Source of the DNA: a virus
Length of the DNA stretch: 37,525 bases
IMG/VR virus record: IMGVR_UViG_3300022204_000010
Location: 1-37,525 of that record
Direction: 5' to 3' (one strand)
Under the pieces are notes generated by a model, which had not been told where the DNA came from, did no database searches, and was given only the letters and a program-made list of their open reading frames with translations. Numbering within the stretch: the stretch's first letter is position 1; every line of letters begins with the position of its first letter. Of this stretch, positions 1 through 6,236 are shown piece after piece. The translations under genes were made by a program, and so were the position numbers.

Positions 1-1
1 T

Positions 2-289
2 TTCCATATTGACCATATAAAACCGGCCTTTCACAACCATTCCGAAAAACCGGACCGGGCAGGGGACGATTCTGAAGAAAATCTTTTTCCAGCTTGCCCC
101 AGGTGTAACCGATGGAAGAAAACATTCACAATTGAAGAATTCAGGAATGAAATTGAATTGCAGGTGACACGATTGAGGCAGCGATCCCCAGGATTTCAGC
201 TTGCTGAAGATTTTCACCAAATTGTCACAACAACAAACAGGCCGATGTTCTTTTTTGAAAAAAAAGCGGAACCGGGTTCCGGAAAATAA
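2..289 (+). CDS. HNH endonuclease, 5' end cut off by window edge
   Basis: An open frame runs in from the window edge and stops at TAA 287-289, leaving about 95 C-terminal residues. It begins FHIDHIKPAFHNHS, a His/Asp-rich HNH first strand. It continues with ENLFPACPRCNRWKK, where the CPRCN zinc-knuckle pair precedes the second half of the beta-beta-alpha-metal fold. The tail (FRNEIELQ...LRQRSPGFQLAEDF) matches the usual C-terminus of small phage HNH nucleases. Such proteins nick or cut DNA, often during packaging or as homing enzymes. The start codon lies upstream of the window. A terminator at 355-376 closes the unit. Family assignment is confident; the substrate is unknown. Confidence 0.85.
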   Translation, partial: FHIDHIKPAFHNHSEKPDRAGDDSEENLFPACPRCNRWKKTFTIEEFRNEIELQVTRLRQRSPGFQLAEDFHQIVTTTNRPMFFFEKKAEPGSGK

Positions 290-315
290 ACACCTTTTTT
301 TATTGCCTTTTTTTA

Positions 316-325
316 TGTCTCATTA
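316..325 (+). promoter_or_regulatory. TGTCTCATTA element, copy 1 (possible operator)
   Basis: The 10-mer TGTCTCATTA lies between the HNH gene and its terminator. The same 10-mer occurs at 2068-2077 (overlapping the start of the RHH gene) and inverted at 6055-6064 (just after an early -10 box). With flanks, copies 1 and 3 share 16 nt. It could be a binding site for a phage regulator; this is inference from recurrence. Confidence 0.4.
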
Positions 326-354
326 AAAGTTGAATTGTCCAACAAAATCGGTTT

Positions 355-376
355 GCCAGGGAAACCTGGCTTTTTT
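355..376 (+). terminator. Rho-independent terminator after HNH gene
   Basis: A perfect 6-bp stem GCCAGG / CCTGGC with a GAAA tetraloop is followed directly by six T residues (371-376). It sits 66 nt after the HNH stop codon and just before a new promoter. Confidence 0.85.
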
Positions 377-381
377 GTGTC

Positions 382-409
382 TTGACAGTATCCCGCCTTT
401 GAATATTGT
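382..409 (+). promoter_or_regulatory. sigma70-type promoter upstream of possible small RNA
   Basis: A perfect -35 box TTGACA (382-387), a 16-nt spacer and a -10-like TATTGT (404-409) predict a start near 416. No coding frame with a usable start follows on this strand before 532. A terminator-like hairpin lies between, so the product may be a short non-coding RNA. Confidence 0.55.
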
Positions 410-415
410 TAAATT

Positions 416-498
416 TAAGTCACGGGTAGTGACGATTTGATTATCTTGCCTTCTTTACTATTTTTGGCAAAAGGTATACTCGATATACCTTTTTTTTT
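416..498 (+). ncRNA. Candidate phage small RNA of about 80 nt
   Basis: The predicted transcript from the 382-409 promoter would start near 416. It immediately contains an inverted repeat GTCAC-GGGTA-GTGAC (419-433), which could also be a DNA operator. It would end at the hairpin AGGTATA-CTCGA-TATACCT (472-490) followed by T8 (491-498). The segment contains no plausible gene. It could alternatively be an attenuated leader for the lysis operon. Purely inferred from promoter, structure and terminator arrangement. Confidence 0.4.
472..498 (+). terminator. Hairpin plus T-run upstream of lysis operon
   Basis: The stem AGGTATA / TATACCT (7 bp, loop CTCGA) is followed by eight T residues. A flanking GGCAAAA (466-472) and TTTTGCC (495-501) can extend the pairing through the T-run. 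It would insulate the lysis promoter at 501-525 from upstream transcription. Confidence 0.6.
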
Positions 499-500
499 GC

Positions 501-525
501 CCGATAAATTCTTTCCGTTTATACT
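501..525 (+). promoter_or_regulatory. Late promoter P1 (CCGATA class), leaderless
   Basis: CCGATA (501-506), 13-nt spacer, -10 TATACT (520-525), then exactly 6 nt to the ATG at 532. The predicted transcript begins at the start codon, and no Shine-Dalgarno sequence is present. It drives the lysis cassette. It shares its architecture with the sites near 13333, 23930 (minus), 23949, 28153, 30750, 34002 and 37417. Confidence 0.7.
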
Positions 526-531
526 CATTCC

Positions 532-1146
532 ATGAATGAAATAGCTAACCCACAAAACATGATCCGTGGTTACGGAACTGAATTTCACGGACTTCATTAT
601 GAGGAATTTGTTTTTGCCGGAATCAGGGGAGTCACCGTTTCAAACGGGATCTTGAATTTCAATGATAACAAAATTGATGAATGGAATGACACCCTTGCTA
701 TTTTCGGACCAGGCGGATATTTTGCCTTTTATCTGGCGACAATTGACCCTGGGAAGTTTTTCGCTGATAATCCAATGAATCCAGGCGGAACGGCCAGAAT
801 AACGCCACAGCTTGCCTATCATGTCCGTGGGCTTCATTATGGAAAACCGGCCTTCAGGCAGGAAGGTGTAATTTTAACCCAGCGGGATTCAAACGGGAAT
901 TACAACTGGAATGAAGAAAAAGTTGTTACCGATGCCAGCGGAATAAATATTCATGCTGCCCATAATATTTTAAATGTAGGCCGTGATTCGGCCGGTTGTA
1001 TCGTCCCGAAACTATTATGGGAAAATCCATTATGGACAAATGATATTGTAGACAAATTATATTTATCGCCACAAAAAAGATTCCCTACCATGATTCTTGA
1101 TAATGATGAATTTTCAAGATGGATCGGAACACAAAACTGGAGCTAA
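532..1146 (+). CDS. Probable endolysin / peptidoglycan peptidase with HA...SAGC motif
   Basis: A 204-residue protein with no signal peptide. Around residues 138-157 it reads GINIHAA...NVGRDSAGC, with His141 and Cys156 spaced like the catalytic His and Cys of L,D-transpeptidase-like and related cell-wall enzymes that carry an H...S.GC motif. It is followed within 3 nt by a multi-span membrane protein and then a lipoprotein with a C-terminal membrane helix. This is the order endolysin, holin, spanin, and the context supports a lytic role more than the motif alone does. ATG 532 lies 7 nt after the -10 box of late promoter P1, so translation is predicted to be leaderless. A muramidase is unlikely because no E-8-D/T glycosidase motif is visible. 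The exact fold is unconfirmed. Confidence 0.55.
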   Translation: MNEIANPQNMIRGYGTEFHGLHYEEFVFAGIRGVTVSNGILNFNDNKIDEWNDTLAIFGPGGYFAFYLATIDPGKFFADNPMNPGGTARITPQLAYHVRGLHYGKPAFRQEGVILTQRDSNGNYNWNEEKVVTDASGINIHAAHNILNVGRDSAGCIVPKLLWENPLWTNDIVDKLYLSPQKRFPTMILDNDEFSRWIGTQNWS

Positions 1147-1149
1147 AAA

Positions 1150-1563
1150 ATGGATCAATTAAGTTTATCAATGTTCATTTCACTTATAATTAAATGGCTG
1201 GAAGCTGCCTGGACAACGCTTCAATTAAGATATATTTTTATTTCTTATGGTAGTGTTTATATAATTTCTGAAATTTCACCGTTAAAGAAATTTTTTGAAC
1301 CCAGATCTGAAGTAAAAAAACGATTCCGGAAATTCGGGCTGGGATTCCTTGTTTTCTCAGTCTCCGGATATATCTTTTATTTACAGAAAATCAAGGAACT
1401 GAAAGCGATTTCCGCACAAAATGATTATATGGCAAATCTTATTGTCAGTTATATACTGATTATAATTATCCATCATATAGGACTGAAGAAGTTTATCAGG
1501 GGAATAAAAGACGTTCTTTCTTCCAGAAAAGAGAAACCACAAACACCAAAAAACGGAAATTAA
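1150..1563 (+). CDS. Probable holin (multi-span membrane protein)
   Basis: A 137-residue protein with three hydrophobic stretches: roughly residues 5-40 (possibly with a short break), 64-80 (GLGFLVFSVSGYIFYL) and 92-110 (LIVSYILIIIIHHIGL). It has a highly charged C-terminal tail (SSRKEKPQTPKNGN), a common holin feature. It starts 3 nt after the endolysin candidate and ends 2 nt before the spanin candidate. Function is inferred from size, topology and position; no family-specific motif is visible. Confidence 0.55.
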   Translation: MDQLSLSMFISLIIKWLEAAWTTLQLRYIFISYGSVYIISEISPLKKFFEPRSEVKKRFRKFGLGFLVFSVSGYIFYLQKIKELKAISAQNDYMANLIVSYILIIIIHHIGLKKFIRGIKDVLSSRKEKPQTPKNGN

Positions 1564-1565
1564 AA

Positions 1566-1976
1566 ATGAAATCAAAAATTATATTAACATTATTCATTCT
1601 GCTTGTCTTTTCTTGTCATAGCCTTCAGAAAACAAATCCCATGACAGAAGCGGTAAAATACAGCCTGAAGGAAGCAAAAGCGGAAGCAGACAGAAAAGGC
1701 GACCGCCAGACTTCAGTTGCGATAAAATCCTGTATTCTGTCACTGGATGCAATGGAACAGGAAAACCGCGACATAAAGAATGAAAATCGGGATCTCAGGA
1801 AACAGCTTGCTCAGGAACGGGAAGAAAAAGCCCAGATTTCAAGGCAGGCCGGAAAAGGGGATCAGGTTGAAAATCAAATGAACTGGATTCTGTATATTGC
1901 CGGAATTTTGCTTCTTTTCTTCTTTCTATACCTGATTTTAAAGGGAAAAATCCGGATTCCTGGGATTATAGGATAA
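1566..1976 (+). CDS. Probable unimolecular spanin (u-spanin)
   Basis: A 136-residue protein. Residues 1-17 form a lipoprotein signal peptide (charged start, hydrophobic core, LLVFSC with Cys17 as the lipidation site). Residues about 60-100 are a charged heptad-like coiled coil (ENRDIKNENRDLRKQLAQ). Residues about 110-128 are a C-terminal transmembrane helix, with a short basic tail. An outer-membrane lipid anchor and an inner-membrane anchor on one chain is the u-spanin plan known from phage T1 gp11, which is of similar length. It lies last in the lysis cassette. The lipobox has Phe at -2, which is relaxed compared with the E. coli consensus. A cell envelope lipoprotein of other function is possible. 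Confidence 0.65.
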   Translation: MKSKIILTLFILLVFSCHSLQKTNPMTEAVKYSLKEAKAEADRKGDRQTSVAIKSCILSLDAMEQENRDIKNENRDLRKQLAQEREEKAQISRQAGKGDQVENQMNWILYIAGILLLFFFLYLILKGKIRIPGIIG

Positions 1977-1982
1977 TTTATT

Positions 1983-2018
1983 GATGGTATCGGGATCGAC
2001 GATTCCATCGATATTTTT
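1983..2018 (+). terminator. Terminator of lysis operon
   Basis: A 10-bp stem GATGGTATCG (1983-1992) pairs with CGATTCCATC (2000-2009) with a single T-T mismatch and a 7-nt loop. It is followed by GATATTTTT. It lies 7 nt after the spanin stop codon. Confidence 0.65.
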
Positions 2019-2040
2019 CTTACTTCTCTTATTTTTCTTA

Positions 2041-2068
2041 TTGACGATCTGACAAAAGCCTTTATTCT
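2041..2068 (+). promoter_or_regulatory. Early sigma70-type promoter of RHH/BRO operon
   Basis: TTGACG (2041-2046), 16-nt spacer, TATTCT (2063-2068). The predicted start falls at about 2075-2077, on or next to the ATG at 2077, so this transcript is also nearly leaderless. The TGTCTCATTA element overlaps the -10 end and the start codon, an ideal place for autoregulation. Confidence 0.55.
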
Positions 2069-2077
2069 GTCTCATTA
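2068..2077 (+). promoter_or_regulatory. TGTCTCATTA element, copy 2 at early promoter start site
   Basis: TGTCTCATTA spans the end of the -10 box and the first base of the ATG of the RHH gene. A protein bound here would block transcription. The downstream RHH protein is the obvious candidate ligand, but this is untested inference. Confidence 0.4.
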
Positions 2078-2235
2078 TGGAACAGGGAAGAAAAACAACA
2101 ACGGTAAAAGCGGACATTAATTTACTTGATGAAGCAGCTTTAAAAATAGCAAAACTTGACGATATAATTCCGAACCGGAATGAAACTGTAAAAATTGCCC
2201 TGGAATTCTTTGCAAAAAATTACAAAGGGAAATGA
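2077..2235 (+). CDS. Small ribbon-helix-helix-like DNA-binding protein
   Basis: A 52-residue ORF, MEQGRKTTTVKADINLLD..., ending ...TVKIALEFFAKNYKGK. The alternating polar/hydrophobic start (KTTTVKADI) followed by two amphipathic helices, with the second beginning after an NRNET turn, fits the MetJ/Arc ribbon-helix-helix fold. ATG 2077 lies about 8 nt after a sigma70 -10 box and has no Shine-Dalgarno sequence. The stop is 1 nt before the BRO gene start, so the two are co-translated. It is a likely transcriptional regulator, perhaps acting on the TGTCTCATTA element that overlaps its own start. A short antitoxin-type protein is an alternative, though no toxin gene is adjacent. Confidence 0.6.
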   Translation: MEQGRKTTTVKADINLLDEAALKIAKLDDIIPNRNETVKIALEFFAKNYKGK

Positions 2236-2236
2236 A

Positions 2237-3094
2237 ATGGATATTCAAAATTTCTTTTTTGAAGATTGTGAGATTAGGACTTTTGAGAAAGACGGCAATA
2301 TTTGGTTCGTCGCAAAAGACATTTGTAATGCTCTTGGGATATTGAATTCAAGCGATGCTATTTCAGAAATTAATATCAAAAGAAAGGTTTATGTAAATAT
2401 TTATGATTCAATGAATCGTGTCCAGAAAACCGCATGTATAAATGAAGGCGGAATGTGGTCACTTGTATTCAAAAGCCGAAAAGAAAACGCCGAAAAATTT
2501 CAATTTTGGGTTACGGATGATGTTATTCCGTCAATCCGGAAAACGGGATCTTATTCACTGGCAAACAGAAGCCCGCTGGTTATAATTTCTGAAGCCCTGA
2601 TCCTTGCGAATGAAGCACTTCAGGAACAGACAATTCAGATTGCAGAACAAAACCAGTATATTGAAAAACTTGAACCGAAAGCGGAATTATATGACAGGAT
2701 TTTCAATTCAACAAAAGAAGGGATTCTAATTGAGACAGCTTTGAAGGCACTTGGTTATATTCCATATATTGATTCGGATGGGTTTTTTGATCTATTAAGA
2801 AAAGATAAAGTTTTAAGAAGTGAAAAAAATCGAAAATATGAACCGATCACGGAATACTTGCAGAAAGGTTATTTTGTATTCACAGCAGTACCAGAATTCA
2901 GTGACTATCATTCCGGAACTTCAAGATTAACTGGAAGGGGAATGCTCTGGGTAGAGATACAATACTCATATATAAAAGGATGGGAAATGCGGGAGTCATG
3001 GATAAAAGAAGAAAAAAAGCAAATGAAAATAGAAGAAAAACGAAAGAAAGAAAGTCAGCTTTTACTTTTTAATGAAATGAAAAGCCCGGCTTGA
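2237..3094 (+). CDS. BRO-N domain phage antirepressor
   Basis: A 285-residue protein. The start was chosen at ATG 2237, just after AAAGGGAAATGA, because upstream in-frame codons overlap the RHH gene. Residues about 5-105 form a BRO-N domain (IRTFEKDGNIWFVAKDICNA; later WVTDDVIPSIRKTGSY, the usual domain end). A coiled segment follows (about 125-150). The C-terminal half resembles the winged-helix KilAC/ANT region of phage antirepressors. These proteins bind DNA or repressors to switch phage states. Its position, directly after a small DNA-binding protein and before recombination genes, fits early regulation. It could suggest a temperate lifestyle, but no integrase is present in the window. 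Confidence 0.8.
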   Translation: MDIQNFFFEDCEIRTFEKDGNIWFVAKDICNALGILNSSDAISEINIKRKVYVNIYDSMNRVQKTACINEGGMWSLVFKSRKENAEKFQFWVTDDVIPSIRKTGSYSLANRSPLVIISEALILANEALQEQTIQIAEQNQYIEKLEPKAELYDRIFNSTKEGILIETALKALGYIPYIDSDGFFDLLRKDKVLRSEKNRKYEPITEYLQKGYFVFTAVPEFSDYHSGTSRLTGRGMLWVEIQYSYIKGWEMRESWIKEEKKQMKIEEKRKKESQLLLFNEMKSPA

Positions 3095-3186
3095 TGAGGT
3101 GGATTCGGAACAGAATAGACATTCAAGCCGGACTGAAGCAGAAGGGATATTCTCTTGCTTTAAAAGCAGTAACGCTGGATACGTAG
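3094..3186 (+). CDS. 30-residue ORF, possible Ner-like HTH remnant
   Basis: ATG 3094 overlaps the BRO stop codon (TGATG). The 30-residue product MRWIRNRIDIQAGLKQKGYS... resembles the start of Ner/Nlp-type phage regulators (pattern I.AGL...G.SLA). It ends at TAG 3184-3186 before a second helix could form. It may be a genuine micro-protein translated by coupling, or the stump of a decayed regulator. The recognition is weak because so few residues are available. Confidence 0.35.
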   Translation: MRWIRNRIDIQAGLKQKGYSLALKAVTLDT

Positions 3187-3222
3187 AAAATAGCAATTAA
3201 ATTAAATTAAGGAACAGAAAAA

Positions 3223-4197
3223 ATGACAACAAACGGGAACAATTCGGAAAATCTTCCGGAAAAAACACAGGAAAGCAATATTCAGGAAACCCCTGAAGCC
3301 ATTATTGCCAGAATCAAGAATAATCAAACGGTAGTCAGGGAAATGATGAAATCCGTTTTACGAAACGGGGAACATTATGGAACGGTTCCCGGAACCGGCG
3401 ACAAACCGGCCTTGATGAAAAGCGGGGCTGAAGTTATGGCCTTTACTTTCCGCCTTGATCCTGAATATCAAATCAAAATAACAGATCTTAAAGACGGACA
3501 CCGTGACTATTTAATCACTTGTACAATTTATTCAGTCGAAACTGGAAAACGTCTTGGATCTGGTTCCGGATCTTGTTCAACAATGGAGTCAAAATATCGT
3601 TACCGGAATGTTGCTGATTATCAAGTGACGGATCTGCCAATTCCGAAAGACTCAAAAGAAAAAAAAGCCGAATACCGTAAACAGGGATTTGGAATGAAGA
3701 AAGTTGATGGATTGTGGGTATGGGTAAAATTCACTGATTCATCTAAACAGGAAAATCCAGACATTGCCGATGTTTATAATACTGCCTTGAAAATGGGACA
3801 GAAAAGGGCTTTTGTGGCTGCTATACTGACAGTTTTGGCCGTTTCTGATATGTTTACTCAGGATATCGAAGACAGCCTTCCAGAAAAGGAAATACACCCC
3901 CCTTCCGGTCCAATACCTGAAAACATGGACCCGAAAACAGGGGAAGAAATTGAACCAAAAAAGCCGGAGAATGTCCCGAACGAAGAAAAAACACCTGAAG
4001 AAGCCCTGAATATTCTGAAAGCAGCAATTTCAGATTTACGCTTCAGCAAGGAACCAGACGAAAAGAAAATTGAACTTGCTCGAAAATTTCTTGCTAACTG
4101 GAAAACAAGAAAGTATTCAAAAACTATTATGGATTCCGGCCTGAAGGAAATAAAAAACCTTCTGGGTAATCTGGGAGAAGAAGAGGTTCTTTTTTGA
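3223..4197 (+). CDS. Conserved phage protein, candidate single-strand annealing protein
   Basis: A 324-residue protein preceded by AAGGA. It contains the phage-conserved block NGEHYGTVPGTGDKPALMKSG (about 48-68) followed by a Gly/Ser-rich strand (RLGSGSGSCSTMESKYR). It then has an alpha segment TALKMGQKRAFVAAIL, and ends in a low-complexity Pro/Glu tail. I recognise the block as widespread in phage recombination regions but know of no firmly assigned function. It lies two genes upstream of a PD-(D/E)XK nuclease. That pairing is typical of annealing protein plus exonuclease, so a RecT/Erf/Rad52-like role in annealing is a reasonable inference. No catalytic residues can be named. Confidence 0.5.
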   Translation: MTTNGNNSENLPEKTQESNIQETPEAIIARIKNNQTVVREMMKSVLRNGEHYGTVPGTGDKPALMKSGAEVMAFTFRLDPEYQIKITDLKDGHRDYLITCTIYSVETGKRLGSGSGSCSTMESKYRYRNVADYQVTDLPIPKDSKEKKAEYRKQGFGMKKVDGLWVWVKFTDSSKQENPDIADVYNTALKMGQKRAFVAAILTVLAVSDMFTQDIEDSLPEKEIHPPSGPIPENMDPKTGEEIEPKKPENVPNEEKTPEEALNILKAAISDLRFSKEPDEKKIELARKFLANWKTRKYSKTIMDSGLKEIKNLLGNLGEEEVLF

Positions 4198-4469
4198 TGG
4201 ATGCTCAAATGAATAATTTAAAAAATGTGATGGGAAAATTGACCGCTTCCCATCCAAAGGAAATTACAGACCGGAAAAGGGTTTCCGTTCTTGTCGATGC
4301 TTTACGGGATTGTAATGTCACAATTGCAGAACTGAAAAGGCACGTCCGCCAGAACAACGCTGAATTGCACCTGAAGGAAATTGCCCTTCAGGACTGCTAT
4401 GAAACAATTGAACGGCTGGAAAAAGAAAATGGATTATTAAGACAAAAGAGGTTAGAAGTAAAAGTATGA
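4197..4469 (+). CDS. Small coiled-coil protein, unknown function
   Basis: A 90-residue protein starting at ATG 4197, which overlaps the upstream stop (TGATG). An in-frame TTG one codon earlier is less likely. Residues about 45-85 form a continuous heptad-like helix (AELHLKEIALQDCYETIERLE). It lies between the annealing-protein candidate and the nuclease, and its end overlaps the next ATG by 4 nt. It may be an accessory subunit of the recombination pair. No family recognised. Confidence 0.6.
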   Translation: MDAQMNNLKNVMGKLTASHPKEITDRKRVSVLVDALRDCNVTIAELKRHVRQNNAELHLKEIALQDCYETIERLEKENGLLRQKRLEVKV

Positions 4470-5728
4470 ACGGAACAGAAGAAAAAGAAGAAATAAAGGA
4501 CCCGACACGGCAGGAAAAAATTCTGTCAGGGAAACTGGATGATATTGAACTTGAAAGATTCTCAATATCATCCTTGAACCTTTTCAGGACAAACAGGATT
4601 TCATGGTATTTAAGATATATCCTTGATTTTAAGTCTGTTTATCCGATGGAAGGGGCTTGGAGGGGACAGGCGATTGAATCAGCTATAAACAAGATGCTGA
4701 AGGAAAGGGGAAAAAACGCCCCTGAAAATATCGAACCCAGCGGGGAACAGGACTTGATTGATTTTGCCATGAGACACTATCAAAGCAAGATTTTAACTTC
4801 CCTTTTTAAGATCTATGAAGAAACCCTTCCGGGATTCGATAAAGAAAAAATCCCTGTTATGTTACGGGAAAAGGAAATCACTGAATTCCCTGGAATTTTA
4901 AAATTGATTGTCGATGGACATTTCAAAATAAATGAAAAACAAAAACTCCCTGGTTTTTTGGTTCCGGATTCTGAAGATTATCTGAAATTTCTCAGGAAAG
5001 TTGAAAGGCAATATCCAATTATCAATGAAGCTGTAAAATATCTTCATGAATATTTTCTTGAATTGCCTGAAGATTGCCAAATGCAGGGAAAAATAAAATC
5101 AGATCATTATGGAATTGCCATTCCTACAATCGGATATTTTGATTATGAATTTCCGGAATTCGGCCTTGATTTGAAAACTTCAGACGCGGGGAAGATCCCT
5201 AAAAAATGGGAAGATGTTCCAATCGGCTATAAATGCCAGTCAGCCTTTTACTCAGTAGTAAAGGGAAAACCTTGGGGTATTGTTTACGGTTCCAGACTGT
5301 CAAAGGACGATTTAAAAAAGAACGTGATTATTTCCCTTGCAAAGCAGGGACTTGATCCGGCCGGAATTGTCACCGCCTATAAAGAACAGTCGCCAGACGG
5401 AAAAGGAACAACAAAAGGGACAGTTGAAAAGTATCTGGATGGAATCAATCTTCAGGAATGGAAACCGGCAAAAGCCTGTAAAGTTTTCATGATGCCAGCT
5501 GAAGAAGTTGAATATTATGACAGGATTAATCAATTCACTGCAAAGTCAGTTTTAAAGGCAATTGAATCTTCCAAAAAAGGGCAGCTGGAAGAAGACATGA
5601 AATATTTCTGTTTATCCGACACCGAACATATGTTTTTAAGTCCGGATGAATCAGAAAAGATCATGGATTCATTTGGATTCAAAATTCCAACAACGGATGA
5701 AATGGAAAGTGAAAACAGTTACTCTTGA
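4466..5728 (+). CDS. PD-(D/E)XK nuclease of RecB/Cas4-like type
   Basis: A 420-residue protein. The N-terminal SISSLNLFRTNRISWYLRY (33-51) matches the RecB/Cas4-family opening. GAWRGQAIESAINKML (63-78) supplies the first helix and acidic residue. The catalytic core is GYFDYEFPEFGLDLKTS (223-239), with Asp226, Asp235 and Lys237. Gln258 in CQSAFYS is the conserved Q motif. It likely degrades one strand of double-stranded DNA for phage recombination or processes DNA ends, together with the upstream annealing-protein candidate. No Cas4 iron-sulphur cysteine cluster is seen. Its start overlaps the preceding stop (ATGA), and its end overlaps the next gene by 32 nt. Confidence 0.8.
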   Translation: MNGTEEKEEIKDPTRQEKILSGKLDDIELERFSISSLNLFRTNRISWYLRYILDFKSVYPMEGAWRGQAIESAINKMLKERGKNAPENIEPSGEQDLIDFAMRHYQSKILTSLFKIYEETLPGFDKEKIPVMLREKEITEFPGILKLIVDGHFKINEKQKLPGFLVPDSEDYLKFLRKVERQYPIINEAVKYLHEYFLELPEDCQMQGKIKSDHYGIAIPTIGYFDYEFPEFGLDLKTSDAGKIPKKWEDVPIGYKCQSAFYSVVKGKPWGIVYGSRLSKDDLKKNVIISLAKQGLDPAGIVTAYKEQSPDGKGTTKGTVEKYLDGINLQEWKPAKACKVFMMPAEEVEYYDRINQFTAKSVLKAIESSKKGQLEEDMKYFCLSDTEHMFLSPDESEKIMDSFGFKIPTTDEMESENSYS

Positions 5729-5999
5729 TGAATGGAAAAAAGAAGGAAAAGAACTTTTCGGAGAAGATGTCAAGAACTGGGTTTTTCAATGCCCGAACTG
5801 CAAAGGGAAACAAACATACCAGGACTTTGAAGGACTTACCACAGATCCGCAAGATGTTTTTTATTACTCCTGTATAGGAAGATTCAAACAAGGTGTTGGA
5901 TGTAACTGGACACTTGGCGGACTTTTTCAAATTCATGAAAAAGAAGTCATTGGAGAAGACGGGAAGCCGGTTCCAGTAATGGAATTCTTCAGGGAATAA
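5697..5999 (+). CDS. Small zinc-binding phage protein (VVA0879-like)
   Basis: About 100 residues. The conserved N-terminus VKTVTLDEWKKEGKELFG leads into WVFQCPNC, with a second Cys pair SC...GCNW about 35 residues later, forming a four-Cys zinc site. This pattern (TLDEW..EG..LFG....W.F.CP.C) is widespread in phage early regions and is often called VVA0879 family; its function is unknown. Start choice is uncertain: ATG 5697 overlaps the nuclease gene, and GTG 5709 would match the usual family start. A terminator follows 9 nt after the stop. Confidence 0.65.
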   Translation: MKWKVKTVTLDEWKKEGKELFGEDVKNWVFQCPNCKGKQTYQDFEGLTTDPQDVFYYSCIGRFKQGVGCNWTLGGLFQIHEKEVIGEDGKPVPVMEFFRE

Positions 6000-6008
6000 C
6001 AATAAAAC

Positions 6009-6045
6009 CCGCCTGTAATTAATTGACTTTTACAGGCGGTTTTTT
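6009..6045 (+). terminator. Terminator of recombination operon
   Basis: A perfect 10-bp stem CCGCCTGTAA (6009-6018) / TTACAGGCGG (6030-6039) with a short loop is followed by six T residues. The -35 box of the next promoter (TTGACT 6023-6028) is inside its loop. Confidence 0.85.
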
Positions 6046-6050
6046 ATAAT
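6023..6050 (+). promoter_or_regulatory. Strong early sigma70-type promoter nested in terminator
   Basis: TTGACT (6023-6028), 16-nt spacer, perfect TATAAT (6045-6050). The predicted start is near 6057. The spacer is the 3' arm of the upstream terminator. It drives the second early operon from 6081. Confidence 0.75.
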
Positions 6051-6054
6051 ATTT

Positions 6055-6064
6055 TAATGAGACA
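6055..6064 (-). promoter_or_regulatory. TGTCTCATTA element, copy 3 (inverted)
   Basis: TAATGAGACA on the plus strand, immediately downstream of the TATAAT box and at the predicted start site. With flanking bases it matches copy 1 over 16 nt in reverse orientation. The position suits an operator. Confidence 0.45.
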
Positions 6065-6080
6065 TAATAGCGGGGTATAA

Positions 6081-6236
6081 ATGGAAATTTTACTATTAAT
6101 TGTCACTTTTTTAGTTGGGTTTTTGGCCGGATTCGTCTTTTCACTTTCTGTTAAGATTAAAGTTTGCCGGAAAAAAGATTTTATTGTGAACCTTGATAAA
6201 AACAAGGATGGAAGAACTATTTGGAGATTTTTATAA
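6081..6236 (+). CDS. Small single-span membrane protein
   Basis: A 51-residue protein, MEILLLIVTFLVGFLAGFVF..., with one N-terminal hydrophobic helix (about 2-25, containing G...G spacing) and a basic then polar C-terminus ending GRTIWRFL. It is the first gene after the strong early promoter. AGCGGGG lies about 6 nt upstream as a weak ribosome site. Its stop overlaps the next ATG (TAATG). Early small membrane proteins in phages often act in host takeover or superinfection exclusion, but nothing specific can be read here. Confidence 0.65.
   Translation: MEILLLIVTFLVGFLAGFVFSLSVKIKVCRKKDFIVNLDKNKDGRTIWRFL

Noticed and set aside
1985-1992. TATCGG (CCGATA on the minus strand) in the lysis terminator
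   Set aside because: No TAnnnT at 13-14 nt and no minus-strand gene to drive.
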